Below are positions 44,659 to 53,715 of a DNA stretch of 64,000 nucleotides, in pieces. The stretch lies in NCBI RefSeq assembly GCF_913566895.1, contig NZ_CAJYCN010000015.1:18388-82387 (forward strand), written 5' to 3'. This DNA comes from Listeria ilorinensis (GTDB lineage Bacteria > Bacillota > Bacilli > Lactobacillales > Listeriaceae). Numbering within the stretch: the first letter of the stretch is position 1; each line of letters starts with the position of its first letter. A model generated the notes under the pieces. It saw only the letters and a list, made by a program, of their open reading frames with translations. It was not told the DNA's origin and did not search any database. Made by a program: the position numbers and the translations under genes.

Positions 44659-45223
44659 AATTTTTCCTCCTTTTCAACATTTATATACTGATTATTCAGT
44701 CATGTGTACATAAAGATACTATAAATTCTCCAGAATAATTTTCCCTATGAAGACTAACCAGGGATAAAATAGAAGATTACAAAAGTAATATTAACAAACA
44801 AAGTCAATGGGTGTACATGGGGTTCAAGCGATTAAGAGGAAAAACTCAAAAAAATTAACATTCCCTCCAAAAATTTGTCACAACAAATAATAGATTTAGA
44901 CACATTTTAGACAAATTTGCCCATGTCTATAGAAAAAATATATCTCTAAAACCACTTACAGTCTATCAATTATCTACTTGAATGAAGTATTACTCTAAAA
45001 AATGCATTTAATCGGTGTTAAAAAGTCAATCTAGCTGGGAAAAATAGAGATTCCTCCAATTAAATAGGTTATTTTTATTAAATTTTTATGAACGATCCAA
45101 AGGCTTTTTTCTTGCGCGCTTATCCTTCTGTTCATTCCTAACATTGATACAAAAGCCCAAACTTTTCATAGATTCGTCATAACTACCTGCTATACTTCTT
45201 TTAACATTTTGAGGAGGAAGCAA
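44659..45223. other. Long AT-rich intergenic region between divergent surface-protein genes
   Basis: About 560 bases with no gene. It must hold the adhesin promoter (minus strand; TTGACT near 44803-44798 is a possible -35 without a clean -10). The C39 gene has an extended -10 TGCTATACT (TATACT 45191-45196). I see no PrfA box, no long inverted repeat and no structured RNA. The length suggests complex regulation. Confidence 0.45.
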
Positions 45224-46240
45224 ATGAAAAAGAATTTGAACATTTGGTCCATTGTTTTATTCATCTTACTAATCGGTGTTGCTATAACTATTTATGGAAA
45301 AGTCAGCAATGCCCATCAGTTAAGCAATGCTGAAATTGCCACAAATGCTCTTTTTAAAAATGAAAAACATACTGTTCTATCCAGCAACATTTCCCTAGAA
45401 AGCATTCAGATTGCGAAAGAAGCAGTGGCTGAAATTCCTGAAGGGAAGAATAAGGCTTGCTTAACAAATGATATAACAAAAGCTGAAAGTAATTTTTCTG
45501 CTAAAACTAAAATCACTACACTGCTGTCCAGCAATAATCTAACGAGCAAAAGCATTCATCAAGCAAAAAAACTGAACGGAACCATCACAGATGTTTCTCT
45601 CCAAAAAACACTCGCAAAGGAAATCAGACAAGCGCAAAAACAGCTCCCTGTCAAAAAGAACGTACAACTTGATGTCCCGCTTCTCAATCAGATGGATCCC
45701 CCCGCGCTTTACAACGGCTGTGAAGCAACTTCCATGGCAATGATACTCCAATACGAAGGCTATGATGTCTCAAAATCAGCTGTAGCCAGTGCACTGCCAG
45801 CTATCCCACTATTATCAAGCAATGGATACAATGGTAACCCGAATGACGGTTTTGTAGGTGATATCACTGGGAATAATCCTGGCTTAGGTGTCTATCATGG
45901 ACCAATGGCAGAAACTACCGCAACTTTTACCGGTTCCAGCAGCGTTCATGATATTACTGGTGTTACACTGGATGAAATCGAATCGATTCTATCAGAAGGC
46001 CATCCGGTATGGATCATTACAACGACCTGTTTTGGTGAACCAGCTTCATGGACAACTTTCCATACTACTTCTGGAGATATTGATATCACCTATTCCATGC
46101 ATAGCGTTGTTATCACTGGCTATGATGAGGCTTATTATTACATCAACAATCCCTATGGTTCCAAAAATCAGGCAATTGACAAGAGTCTCTTTGAAGTTGG
46201 CTTTGAATCTATGGGACAACAAGCCATTTATCTAGATTAA
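45224..46240 (+). CDS. Exported C39-like cysteine peptidase
   Basis: A 338-residue protein from the ATG at 45224 (GAGGAGGAAGC ahead). It has an N-terminal membrane anchor or signal (NIWSIVLFILLIGVAITIYG), two helical repeats of about 50 residues (NALFKNEKHTVLSSNISLES and TTLLSSNNLTSKSIHQAKKL), and a C-terminal papain-fold Peptidase_C39_2 domain (about 155-338). The catalytic Cys is in YNGCEATSMAM, the His in MHSVVITGYD and the third residue in NNPYG. It acts on the cell surface; the substrate is unknown. Unlike bacteriocin-exporter C39 domains it has no ABC transporter. It lies between two sortase-substrate genes and may process surface proteins. Confidence 0.82.
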   Translation: MKKNLNIWSIVLFILLIGVAITIYGKVSNAHQLSNAEIATNALFKNEKHTVLSSNISLESIQIAKEAVAEIPEGKNKACLTNDITKAESNFSAKTKITTLLSSNNLTSKSIHQAKKLNGTITDVSLQKTLAKEIRQAQKQLPVKKNVQLDVPLLNQMDPPALYNGCEATSMAMILQYEGYDVSKSAVASALPAIPLLSSNGYNGNPNDGFVGDITGNNPGLGVYHGPMAETTATFTGSSSVHDITGVTLDEIESILSEGHPVWIITTTCFGEPASWTTFHTTSGDIDITYSMHSVVITGYDEAYYYINNPYGSKNQAIDKSLFEVGFESMGQQAIYLD

Positions 46241-46245
46241 GAGCT

Positions 46246-46277
46246 TCCCTGCCGTGAAAAAATAGGCAGGGATTTTT
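46246..46277 (+). terminator. Intrinsic terminator
   Basis: TCCCTGCC (46246-46253) pairs with GGCAGGGA (46265-46272), followed by TTTTT. It lies five bases after the C39 peptidase stop. Confidence 0.85.
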
Positions 46278-46400
46278 CTCTGCTCTTTTTGAAGATAAAT
46301 TCACAAATTAGACATTTTTAAAGCGTTTTATACTGTCATATACATAAAAAGTACTATTTCAAACCTGCTATTATTTTCATGTTACAAACTTTTAAGGAGG

Positions 46401-47879
46401 ATGAATTTTATCAAAGTAAAAACATTTTGTTGTAATATAACCCTTTTTCTTTTAGGAACTATTTTTTTCACTGCACTAGGTTTGTTCACTACAGAAATCG
46501 ACGTTCAAGCGGAAACTGCTCTACCCGCAACAATTAATGAACTATTTCCAACTGATACCATTGCTGAAGAAGTAGCAAAGGAAATAACAAATCAATCTGT
46601 ACCACATGAAGAAGTAACGCCTGAAACGCTCGTCACACAAGACGATTTAAATCGGGTAATAGAGCTTGATCTTACGAATAAAAACTTAACGGATAGCGAT
46701 ATTGACGAAATAGAAAACGTTTATTTTGGAAACTTGCATACACTAAAATTAGATAATAATCAATTATCTTCATTTCCTGATCTTTCCAATGCACCAACGC
46801 TTATCGATATGTATATAAATAATAACCAGCTTTCTGGAGCTTTGGAAATTTCCTCGCATAACAAACTGGCTCACTTACAAATGAACAACAATCAACTGAC
46901 AGCTGTTACTTTTACTGGTCCAATGAATGCGCTGAACACTTTGTTTCTTGATAATAATCAAATGACAGCTATTCCAACTTTTCAAGGCAGTGCACCGTCA
47001 CTTTGTATTTTAAATATGGTTAACAACAAACTAACTGGTAATGTTACCTTTGATACTATTAATACACCTTTTCTGACTCAATTTTATGCAGATGACAATC
47101 AAATTCAAAGTATTGATGTCAGCGGGTTGAAATTTAATCGACTAAGTATCTGTAACAACGGCTTACAGGAGATTGTCACAGATGATGAATGCTTTAAGCG
47201 GACAGATAGCGCAATTGATATTTCTGGTAATTCACTTATTTCGCTACCTGTGGATACACTAAACGGACTAACAGAAACAATGAAATTCTATACGAATCAA
47301 CAGCGGACTTTTGATCAAATGACACTAAGCAGCGGTGAGGACTATGTTGTCACATTACCCATTTATAACCAATTGAAAAGCCAGATTGGTGGGCTGAATA
47401 CAACTTCTGTACAGGTAAACGGACAGGAAATCGCAACTGAAATTGCTGTTAATGGTGATCAAATTACCCTTCCAACTTCATTGCTTGAACCCGGCGAATA
47501 TCAAATCACTCTGACAATCAACAACGGATTTCTAAACGATGGCTATACGTATATCTATCCAGTCGTGATTGAAGAAGAAACACCAACACCTTCTTCCGAT
47601 GATAGCGATAAGACGCCTGATAACAGCGATGGCACAAATGATGATACATCCGCTGAAACAGATGGTATGGCAAATGATCGTACGGATGCAGAGGCTATAC
47701 CAAATAAAATGGACAGTGCGCAAGCTTCCAGCACCCATACACTCGTGCTCAAAGAAACTTCTGCTGAACAAAATCAGGCTGCATCATTACCCACAACAGG
47801 TGACAGTTCCCAGAAAGCAGCCATTTTGGCGGGAGCAGCATTGCTAATCAGCGGTCTCGTCTTATACCGGAGACGCTAA
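46401..47879 (+). CDS. Internalin-like LPXTG surface protein with leucine-rich repeats
   Basis: A 492-residue protein. Order: signal peptide (FLLGTIFFTALGLFTTEIDVQAE, about 15-37); a cap region reading TINELFPTDTIAEEVAKEIT, close in style to internalin N-caps; about seven leucine-rich repeats (about 90-290) with NNNQL signatures; an Ig-like region (about 300-390); a Thr/Asp-rich wall spacer; and LPTTGD, a membrane segment and YRRR for sortase. LRR proteins of this type bind host or environmental ligands. The start is odd: AAGGAGG (46394-46400) directly touches the ATG, with no spacing. The true initiation may be weak or use a nearby non-ATG codon. Confidence 0.87.
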   Translation: MNFIKVKTFCCNITLFLLGTIFFTALGLFTTEIDVQAETALPATINELFPTDTIAEEVAKEITNQSVPHEEVTPETLVTQDDLNRVIELDLTNKNLTDSDIDEIENVYFGNLHTLKLDNNQLSSFPDLSNAPTLIDMYINNNQLSGALEISSHNKLAHLQMNNNQLTAVTFTGPMNALNTLFLDNNQMTAIPTFQGSAPSLCILNMVNNKLTGNVTFDTINTPFLTQFYADDNQIQSIDVSGLKFNRLSICNNGLQEIVTDDECFKRTDSAIDISGNSLISLPVDTLNGLTETMKFYTNQQRTFDQMTLSSGEDYVVTLPIYNQLKSQIGGLNTTSVQVNGQEIATEIAVNGDQITLPTSLLEPGEYQITLTINNGFLNDGYTYIYPVVIEEETPTPSSDDSDKTPDNSDGTNDDTSAETDGMANDRTDAEAIPNKMDSAQASSTHTLVLKETSAEQNQAASLPTTGDSSQKAAILAGAALLISGLVLYRRR

Positions 47880-47890
47880 GGGATTAAAAA

Positions 47891-47965
47891 AAGAACCTAA
47901 AATCAGGCAAACAACTATCCACTCTAAAAGATGGCTCTGTTGTGCGATTTTAGGTTCCTTCATTT
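47891..47965. terminator. Bidirectional intrinsic terminator
   Basis: AAGAACCTAAAATC (47891-47904) pairs with GATTTTAGGTTCCTT (47946-47960) across a 41-base loop, with A and T tracts outside. It lies between the convergent LRR and HAD genes. Confidence 0.75.
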
Positions 47966-48040
47966 TCTCAGTTGTCTTACCAAAGTGGCAGTGTGAGTGG
48001 TCTTTTTTGATCGTCAGTTTTTCAAATACTAATTGACAAA

Positions 48041-48592
48041 TTATTTTTTTATATTTTGCAATAAAGCCAGCGCTTGCGGTATATCCACCAAATCCCAAAC
48101 CGGAATAACAAATGGCGGCAGCTCGACTGATGGTGTGCTGTCAGACTGGCGAATCGATATTTCGGGGTTTATCAGCCAAATTGAATCGATTCCAACACGA
48201 TTAGCACCAATAATATCACTTTCCCATGTATTGCCAATCATAACTGCTTGTTCTGGTGTAATTCCGAGTTTCTCCAAGACCAGCTCAAAAATTTCAGGAT
48301 CAGGCTTTTCCGGCCTTCCTTCTTCTAATTCAGAGTTAGAAGCATGGACAAAGTCAAAATAATCCAGAACTCCCCACTTTCCGAGCAGCTCTCGAACCAC
48401 CTTCGAATCACTAACAGCTGTATTGCTGAGAATTGCCTGACTGAAGCCCATTTTCCGGACTTGCGCTAGCACCTCGCATGCGTTTTCTCGCAGGACGACC
48501 TCCGGATATTCTGTCAACGGTTTAAAATCATACCGCGTATTAGGCACAGTATTTAGTGTTTCCCCCATATCCCAGATCACATACTTCAGCAT
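48041..48592 (-). CDS. HAD-superfamily hydrolase
   Basis: A 183-residue phosphatase-fold protein. Motif I is WDMGETLNT with the nucleophile Asp at residue 8, motif II AILSNTAVSDS (about 56), and motif III/IV GRPEKPDPEIF with VMIGNTWESDIIGANRVG (about 93-130). It is a typical HAD-IA small phosphatase with a helical cap; the substrate is unknown. It is last of a three-gene minus-strand set after an FAD monooxygenase and an SDR. The 28-base gap and GAGGTG ribosome site suggest co-transcription. A bidirectional terminator follows. Confidence 0.85.
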   Translation of the reverse strand: MLKYVIWDMGETLNTVPNTRYDFKPLTEYPEVVLRENACEVLAQVRKMGFSQAILSNTAVSDSKVVRELLGKWGVLDYFDFVHASNSELEEGRPEKPDPEIFELVLEKLGITPEQAVMIGNTWESDIIGANRVGIDSIWLINPEISIRQSDSTPSVELPPFVIPVWDLVDIPQALALLQNIKK

Positions 48593-48620
48593 TTCGATAT
48601 CACCTCATTCTGTATAGAAA

Positions 48621-49223
48621 TTAGTAGACACGATAGGACTGCCCGCTTTGCGCACCATGGACGCTCTTTTCAAACGCACGAGCTACCCGAGCAGCTGGTA
48701 CAGGCTCAAAACCTTCAAAAAATGGTTCCAAACGTTCCCAAGATTCTTCTAATACGTTTGGACTCACTGTATTGATACGAATCCCTCGAGGCATTTCGAT
48801 TGCTGCCGATTTGACAAATGCCGTGACAGCTCCGTTAGCCATTGCTGCGGAGGCACCTTGTCGAATGGGATCCTCCATCATGATGCCCGTCGTCAAGGTA
48901 AAGCTCCCGCCATCATTTACATAATTGATTCCAATCAGCACCAAATTGATTTGCCCGCCCAATTTGCTTTGAATCGTCTGCTGATTTTTTTCTGGTGTCA
49001 ATTCAGTAAGTGGTGAAAAAACAGCACTCCCCGTTGCACTGACAACCGCATCTACCTTACCAATCTCTTCAAACATCTGGCGAATGCTCATAGCCGATGT
49101 AATATCGACCTTTACATCTCCACTATGCCGACCAGCTGTAATCACCTCATCTTTTTCTTTCAAACGTTCATAAATCGCGCTGCCGAGCGTTCCTGATGCA
49201 CCAACTAACAATACTTTCATCAT
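48621..49223 (-). CDS. Atypical short-chain dehydrogenase/reductase
   Basis: A 200-residue Rossmann protein from the ATG at 49223 (GAGGTG three bases ahead; an ATG three bases later is equally possible; the longer frame adds 13 residues). The N-terminal VLLVGASGTLGSAI binds NAD(P). The usual YxxxK active-site pair is missing: the region reads GASAAMANGAVTAFVKSAAI, a form I associate with a subgroup of short SDRs lacking the catalytic Tyr/Lys. RINTVSPNVL follows. It may be a reductase with altered chemistry or a binding protein. It follows the FAD monooxygenase with a gap of about 48 bases, so they probably act in one pathway. Confidence 0.82.
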   Translation of the reverse strand: MMKVLLVGASGTLGSAIYERLKEKDEVITAGRHSGDVKVDITSAMSIRQMFEEIGKVDAVVSATGSAVFSPLTELTPEKNQQTIQSKLGGQINLVLIGINYVNDGGSFTLTTGIMMEDPIRQGASAAMANGAVTAFVKSAAIEMPRGIRINTVSPNVLEESWERLEPFFEGFEPVPAARVARAFEKSVHGAQSGQSYRVY

Positions 49224-49271
49224 TGACACCTCATTTTCTTTTTGATAGGGACAGTATAACAAATTTCTGCT

Positions 49272-50417
49272 TTATCGATCTGTTTCAAGCTCGTAGATTT
49301 CCGCCAACTTACGATGCTGAAAATCAGCTGGAACACGGCGCATCAAGCTGTTTCGAAGACTGATCAAAAGCGGATTTCTGATTTGTCCAACGCGGCCGAC
49401 AAAGCGTGAAAGTTTGGCAATCTTGGTGACGCGTTCCCGCCGGACAAAGTTGAGCATTTCGAAGGCCTTCTCAACTTGGCTCGTATGCAGTAGCTGGGCA
49501 AGTATAAACGCATCTTCAAGCGCTTGATTGCCTCCTTGGCCAGTATTCGGTGTCATAGCGTGTGCCGCGTCGCCAATCAGGACAACACGGCCGTTCGCAT
49601 ATGTATCAAGCGTCTCGAGCTCATACAGTTCCTCGCGAAGTATGGGCTGACTTTTAGCCAAATGAAGCACTTCCGTCACGTCTGGCGGCATCTCCATAAA
49701 ATGAGCCAGCAAATCCGCAGACTGATAATCCTCTAAAATCACACTGTCTTTCCGCGCTGTCAAAACAGCAAACCAGTATGTGCGCTGCTCAGGAAGTGGT
49801 ACGATCCCTACTCGCCCCGTCTTTCCCCAGTATTCCATAAATCGATCTGGTGCAACATGTACCGGTTGTTTGGGGATGATTCCGCGAAAACAAATGCCAC
49901 CTGTAAAGCGAAGCCGATTCTGTTCAAACATCTGCTGCCGCACGATAGAACGCATCCCATCCGCTGCAATCAAATAATCCCCGCCAAGTTGACTGCCATC
50001 CGCAAATTCAAGCTGCACTCCTTCTCGTGTTTGGATCACATCTGTCACATGCTGTCCCAACCGGAGCACCCCCGGATCCAGTGCTCCAAGCATTATATTC
50101 TTTAGATCCGCTTTTGAAAGCGCCCAAATCCGATTTCCCCCCGCGGCTTCATGAAACTTCGTAAGTGGTTCACCCTTTCGATCCGCAATCACTAGCCCAT
50201 CTCGGCTAAATTTTGCCACTGCTTCAATTTGTTCACGTAGACCCAGCTGTTCAAGAATACGCATCCCGTTCGGCGCAATGGTGATTCCGATTTCAAGCAT
50301 ATCCACCTCTTCTTGCGCTTCCAACAGACAGACTTCCACCTCTTTATTTTGCTGCAGGAAAAGTGCCATCGCCATGCCTGCAATTCCAGCACCGTTTATC
50401 AAAAAACGCTGTCTCAT
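49272..50417 (-). CDS. FAD-dependent monooxygenase (aromatic hydroxylase type)
   Basis: A 381-residue flavoprotein with the FAD-binding motif INGAGIAGMAMAL near residue 7, a DG motif in YLIAADGMRSIVR (about 150), and the second FAD motif LIGDAAHAMTPNTGQGGNQA (about 274-293). This is the order of class A flavin monooxygenases such as salicylate or tetracycline hydroxylases. It needs NAD(P)H and oxygen; the substrate is unknown. It is first of an operon with an atypical SDR and a HAD hydrolase. The start has a GGCGGGGAAATG context with a plausible site. Confidence 0.86.
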   Translation of the reverse strand: MRQRFLINGAGIAGMAMALFLQQNKEVEVCLLEAQEEVDMLEIGITIAPNGMRILEQLGLREQIEAVAKFSRDGLVIADRKGEPLTKFHEAAGGNRIWALSKADLKNIMLGALDPGVLRLGQHVTDVIQTREGVQLEFADGSQLGGDYLIAADGMRSIVRQQMFEQNRLRFTGGICFRGIIPKQPVHVAPDRFMEYWGKTGRVGIVPLPEQRTYWFAVLTARKDSVILEDYQSADLLAHFMEMPPDVTEVLHLAKSQPILREELYELETLDTYANGRVVLIGDAAHAMTPNTGQGGNQALEDAFILAQLLHTSQVEKAFEMLNFVRRERVTKIAKLSRFVGRVGQIRNPLLISLRNSLMRRVPADFQHRKLAEIYELETDR

Positions 50418-50595
50418 TTCCCCGCCTCCTCGTTGAATTCATCTTTAGCCATATTCCCGCTTAGCCAGTGTTTTAATCTTTTCCACATTGTGGATATTAT
50501 GTGGATAACTTTTTGATGATTGTGAATTATATTTTTTCACAAGTGTTTGTGAAATTTCGCTTCCACACAAAGCGTGTGACATTAAAAAACGACCC

Positions 50596-52281
50596 CTATT
50601 CGGAGCCGCAAAAACGATGTTGTTTTTTTCGCCAAATATGAAAAACAACCAGCAGTAGCCAACCTATAATCGAGATACACCAGCTAATTTGCTGACAAAG
50701 CGTGGTGCGATATCCGAGTATAATTTGGCTTTTTCCGCTCGGTACTTGTACAGCCATCGTATCTCGATCGCTCAATAAAATATGGGCATCATGTTGATCG
50801 ATCGATACATACACGCCCTTATAAAACGGAATACATGTATCGATCTTTGACGAACGGCTGGCATCCACATCCATAATAAAGCGATTTCCCGTATATCCTG
50901 CTTTTATCGTTCCACCTGTAAAAAACATTTTTTTCTCATTGATACTGTCCCGCTGATCATTCATATTATCTGTCAAATAATCATAAATATACATTGATTC
51001 TAGCTGGCTATCATAATTTTCTTCTGAAATACTTACTTTATCTTGTTTTGGATAAGCAGTTTGAGAGGTATTTAAAATCGTTTTGACCTGATAAAAAGAA
51101 AGTATGATGATCATCGCTGAAAAAAGCACGATCGAACTTTTCCCACAGACACTCCACGAAACTTTTGAAAGAAGTTCTCCCGCCACAAAAGCCAGACTGA
51201 CCGAAATAATGCCCAACATGCGCCAAACAAATTGAATCTGTGCAAAAAAAGAATCCTGTAAAATTGTAAAATTCATGCATGTCATAAAAAGTAGTAAAAT
51301 CACACTTGCACACATCAAGGCTTTCCCAAAACGAGACAATTTAAAAAAGAAAAACACCCCCACAAGTAAAACAAGCAACAGAACGATCCCGAGCGAGTAT
51401 AAATATTCCGCACTTGCATCATTATTAAAGGAAGCCGCCATCAGTTCATCTAGAGCTATTTTTGTATCTTCCAAAATCGGCTGGTAAGCAGGATGCAACA
51501 TCCTCCCGCTCATTTGCTCAAGTGCCGGGCCTAAGTAAACCAGCGTTAACACGCAAAAAAGCAATATCGAGTAGAGTAAACGGCGACTGATTTTCCACGA
51601 GGTAAAAAAATCCTTCACATAAAATAAAAAAAGCAGCAGTAGTAACAGAACGGCCAACATGATTGAAATCACATGACTATATGCCACCAGCGTCATTGCC
51701 ACTCCCAAAACAATAAACGATGGCTTCTTTTTATCAATGATTTTATAAAATCCGAACACGCAAAGCGGCATGAAGGCCATAGCCAGTATTTCACCAACTG
51801 CTGCTCTTTGAAATATACACATAATACGATAATAGCCCAACATATAAATCAGCGTAAATATAACACTACCCCAACGATTTCCCCACATTCTCTGCCCAAT
51901 ATAGTAACAGATACATCCTGTCACAATGTTGAGCAGTAACAAAAACAGGTAGTAAGCATTTATCGGTGAAACTACCACTAATCGGATAACTGCCATAGGA
52001 TAAAACGTAAACATTGGGTAAAACGCATCTAACGGATAACCAACCCGTCGAAATGTATAAAAATCGCCATAACTATACGGTTTGAAGTGACGAAGCAGCT
52101 GATACCAATACTCACTCCGCGCTAGATGAAAGTATCGATCATCCCCATAGATCTCTCCTGTACACCAGAATGGCCAGATTATCAATAAAGAAACTGCTGT
52201 AATGATAAACAAAGGAACGTATTTGAAAAATTTTTCCACGTTGGGCAATGAAATACCTCTTTCTCTGATAAAATTTCGCAA
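50596..52281 (-). CDS. Multi-pass membrane protein (YfhO/PTPS-related glycosyltransferase-like)
   Basis: A 561-residue protein with about 11-12 membrane segments. The early DDRYFHLARSEYWYQL loop, after the first membrane segment, carries an acidic pair like that of GT-C-type transferases (YfhO or the 6-pyruvoyl-tetrahydropterin-synthase-related membrane family). A non-membrane tail of about 120 residues (about 400-520) ends near DAHILLSDRDTMAVQVPSGK before a last helix. It may transfer a sugar from a lipid carrier to a wall polymer. The start is TTG at 52281 or, with AGAGGT well spaced, TTG at 52248. It is next to the tailocin amidase but not part of that operon functionally, as far as I can see. 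Confidence 0.6.
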   Translation of the reverse strand: MRNFIRERGISLPNVEKFFKYVPLFIITAVSLLIIWPFWCTGEIYGDDRYFHLARSEYWYQLLRHFKPYSYGDFYTFRRVGYPLDAFYPMFTFYPMAVIRLVVVSPINAYYLFLLLLNIVTGCICYYIGQRMWGNRWGSVIFTLIYMLGYYRIMCIFQRAAVGEILAMAFMPLCVFGFYKIIDKKKPSFIVLGVAMTLVAYSHVISIMLAVLLLLLLFLFYVKDFFTSWKISRRLLYSILLFCVLTLVYLGPALEQMSGRMLHPAYQPILEDTKIALDELMAASFNNDASAEYLYSLGIVLLLVLLVGVFFFFKLSRFGKALMCASVILLLFMTCMNFTILQDSFFAQIQFVWRMLGIISVSLAFVAGELLSKVSWSVCGKSSIVLFSAMIIILSFYQVKTILNTSQTAYPKQDKVSISEENYDSQLESMYIYDYLTDNMNDQRDSINEKKMFFTGGTIKAGYTGNRFIMDVDASRSSKIDTCIPFYKGVYVSIDQHDAHILLSDRDTMAVQVPSGKSQIILGYRTTLCQQISWCISIIGWLLLVVFHIWRKKQHRFCGSE

Positions 52282-52366
52282 AAGTTCCCCTTATCCCGCA
52301 GAATATTATATCAATTCCGACTTTATCAAACTATCACTTTTCATTTTTCATTTGATAGAAAATTTT

Positions 52367-53455
52367 TTATGGCTGAACGTTTGGCCAATTCCCCGGGCCG
52401 CTCCAACTGACTTTTGCTCCCGTTTCAGGATGGCAATAAACCCTGACGCGACCAAACGTGACCGTCTCAATCTCGTAATCCCAATCGCCGCGATCTTTTT
52501 TCACTTCATACGTCAGCCCGCCAAATTTCGGTGGATTGATAGTACCAACACTATACTGTGCCTGCAAAGCTTGCGCCGATAACGGGTACACTCGCCAAGT
52601 CCCTTCATCCGCCGGAAAATAGACGTATTGATTATGATGCATTTCTGCAACAGGTTTCACAGGATGACTTGACTTTCTAGAAAATTGTACGTATTTCGGC
52701 TTTCCGCTGATCCATTCGCCGCTTGACACTCGGTACCAGCCATTACGACTTTCATATACTGAGTGCCCTGATCCTATTGCCGCTACTCTTGTAACAACAT
52801 AATTCGTCCCTGGACCGCTACGAATATTCATTTCCATCTTTGTTTTTAGTGTGCCGATCGCCTCTGAAAACGGCGGAATGGTATATTTTCCAGTGTCAAA
52901 GCTAGCCGAAGAATCGCCCATCTTTTTTCGTACGTCTTCTTTCAGTTTATCCCACTCGCCCTGATTCTTCGTATAGTAGCGAGGGCAATCCTTGTAAGCA
53001 GCCCCAACAATATCCGAATGTCGCCACAAATCATTTTGCGTAAGACCGTATTTTTTCAATAGAGAAGCAGCAAGCGCCACACAAGCGTCGTAGTCTGCAT
53101 CATAGAATTTACCATTCCAATCAGGATGGGCATTTTCGATCCCGATCACACAATTGTTTGGATAACTGGACAGCTTATCTAATGCGTTTTGTGTATAACC
53201 TTTCGCCGATCCCACCTGATAAGCAAGCTCGTTTTCCGGCAAGGCCTGTACGATTGAGCCGTCCCCACTAATGCAAAAATGAGCGGAGGCATAAGTCCCA
53301 CGACCATCTTTCAACGACTCCCAGTAATTCCGATTCGCCTGAGCTGTTGTACCTGGATTCCCATACCAATGGATCACAATCCCTTTGACTTTTGTAAGTT
53401 TAGTTCCAGGACGCGACCAGTTATTGATGGTTAAAAAATCTTGTTTGATTCGCAT
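52367..53455 (-). CDS. Tailocin/phage endolysin, N-acetylmuramoyl-L-alanine amidase
   Basis: A 362-residue lysin. The N-terminal Amidase_2 domain (about 1-175) has zinc ligands in GIVIHWYG (His29), LWRHSDIVG (about 144) and DCPRYY. A bacterial SH3 domain follows (about 205-260, MNIRSGPGTNYVVTRV), then a C-terminal wall-binding region (about 270-362). It cuts the amide bond between MurNAc and the stem peptide once holins open the membrane, releasing particles by lysis. It is last in the tail operon, three bases after the holin gene. The monocin operon of L. monocytogenes, as I recall it, also ends holin-amidase. Confidence 0.92.
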   Translation of the reverse strand: MRIKQDFLTINNWSRPGTKLTKVKGIVIHWYGNPGTTAQANRNYWESLKDGRGTYASAHFCISGDGSIVQALPENELAYQVGSAKGYTQNALDKLSSYPNNCVIGIENAHPDWNGKFYDADYDACVALAASLLKKYGLTQNDLWRHSDIVGAAYKDCPRYYTKNQGEWDKLKEDVRKKMGDSSASFDTGKYTIPPFSEAIGTLKTKMEMNIRSGPGTNYVVTRVAAIGSGHSVYESRNGWYRVSSGEWISGKPKYVQFSRKSSHPVKPVAEMHHNQYVYFPADEGTWRVYPLSAQALQAQYSVGTINPPKFGGLTYEVKKDRGDWDYEIETVTFGRVRVYCHPETGAKVSWSGPGNWPNVQP

Positions 53456-53457
53456 GA

Positions 53458-53715
53458 TTATTTCACTTCCTTTTTAGGCACTTGATAACCGAGTGCTTGC
53501 TGACTATCACCTGGACCAGCCGTAGTTGGATCAATCACCAATCCCATCAGTGCAAAAACAGCTGATATCAATGTCACAAATCGCTCTAAAAGGTTTGTAT
53601 AATCCCAATGAAGACCGAAAACTGCTAAAATACTCTGCAAAACAAAGAAAAGAGCCGCAAAAAGTGCGACTACCCAAGTTTTATTTTGAAACCTTATTTT
53701 CCAATTGATTTTCAA
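53458..53715 (-). CDS. Holin, phi LC3/phage_holin_1 type
   Basis: An 85-residue protein with two membrane segments (VVALFAALFFVLQSILAVFG and VTLISAVFALMGLVID) joined by a short turn, followed by the TTAGPGDSQQAL signature and a lysine-rich tail. This is the form of phi LC3-type holins. It forms membrane lesions that let the amidase reach the wall. Its start overlaps the preceding gene's stop by four bases. The amidase gene follows three bases later. Length and pattern are standard for the family. Confidence 0.9.
   Translation of the reverse strand: MKINWKIRFQNKTWVVALFAALFFVLQSILAVFGLHWDYTNLLERFVTLISAVFALMGLVIDPTTAGPGDSQQALGYQVPKKEVK

Noticed and set aside
44659..45223. PrfA box (TTAACAnnTGTTAA) between the adhesin and C39 genes
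   Set aside because: Only half-sites (TTAACA at 44791 and ATTAACATT near 44858) were found; no palindrome matches.
45224..46240. Bacteriocin-processing ABC exporter
   Set aside because: The C39-like domain is C-terminal, with an N-terminal anchor only; no transporter domains or leader-peptide gene are nearby.
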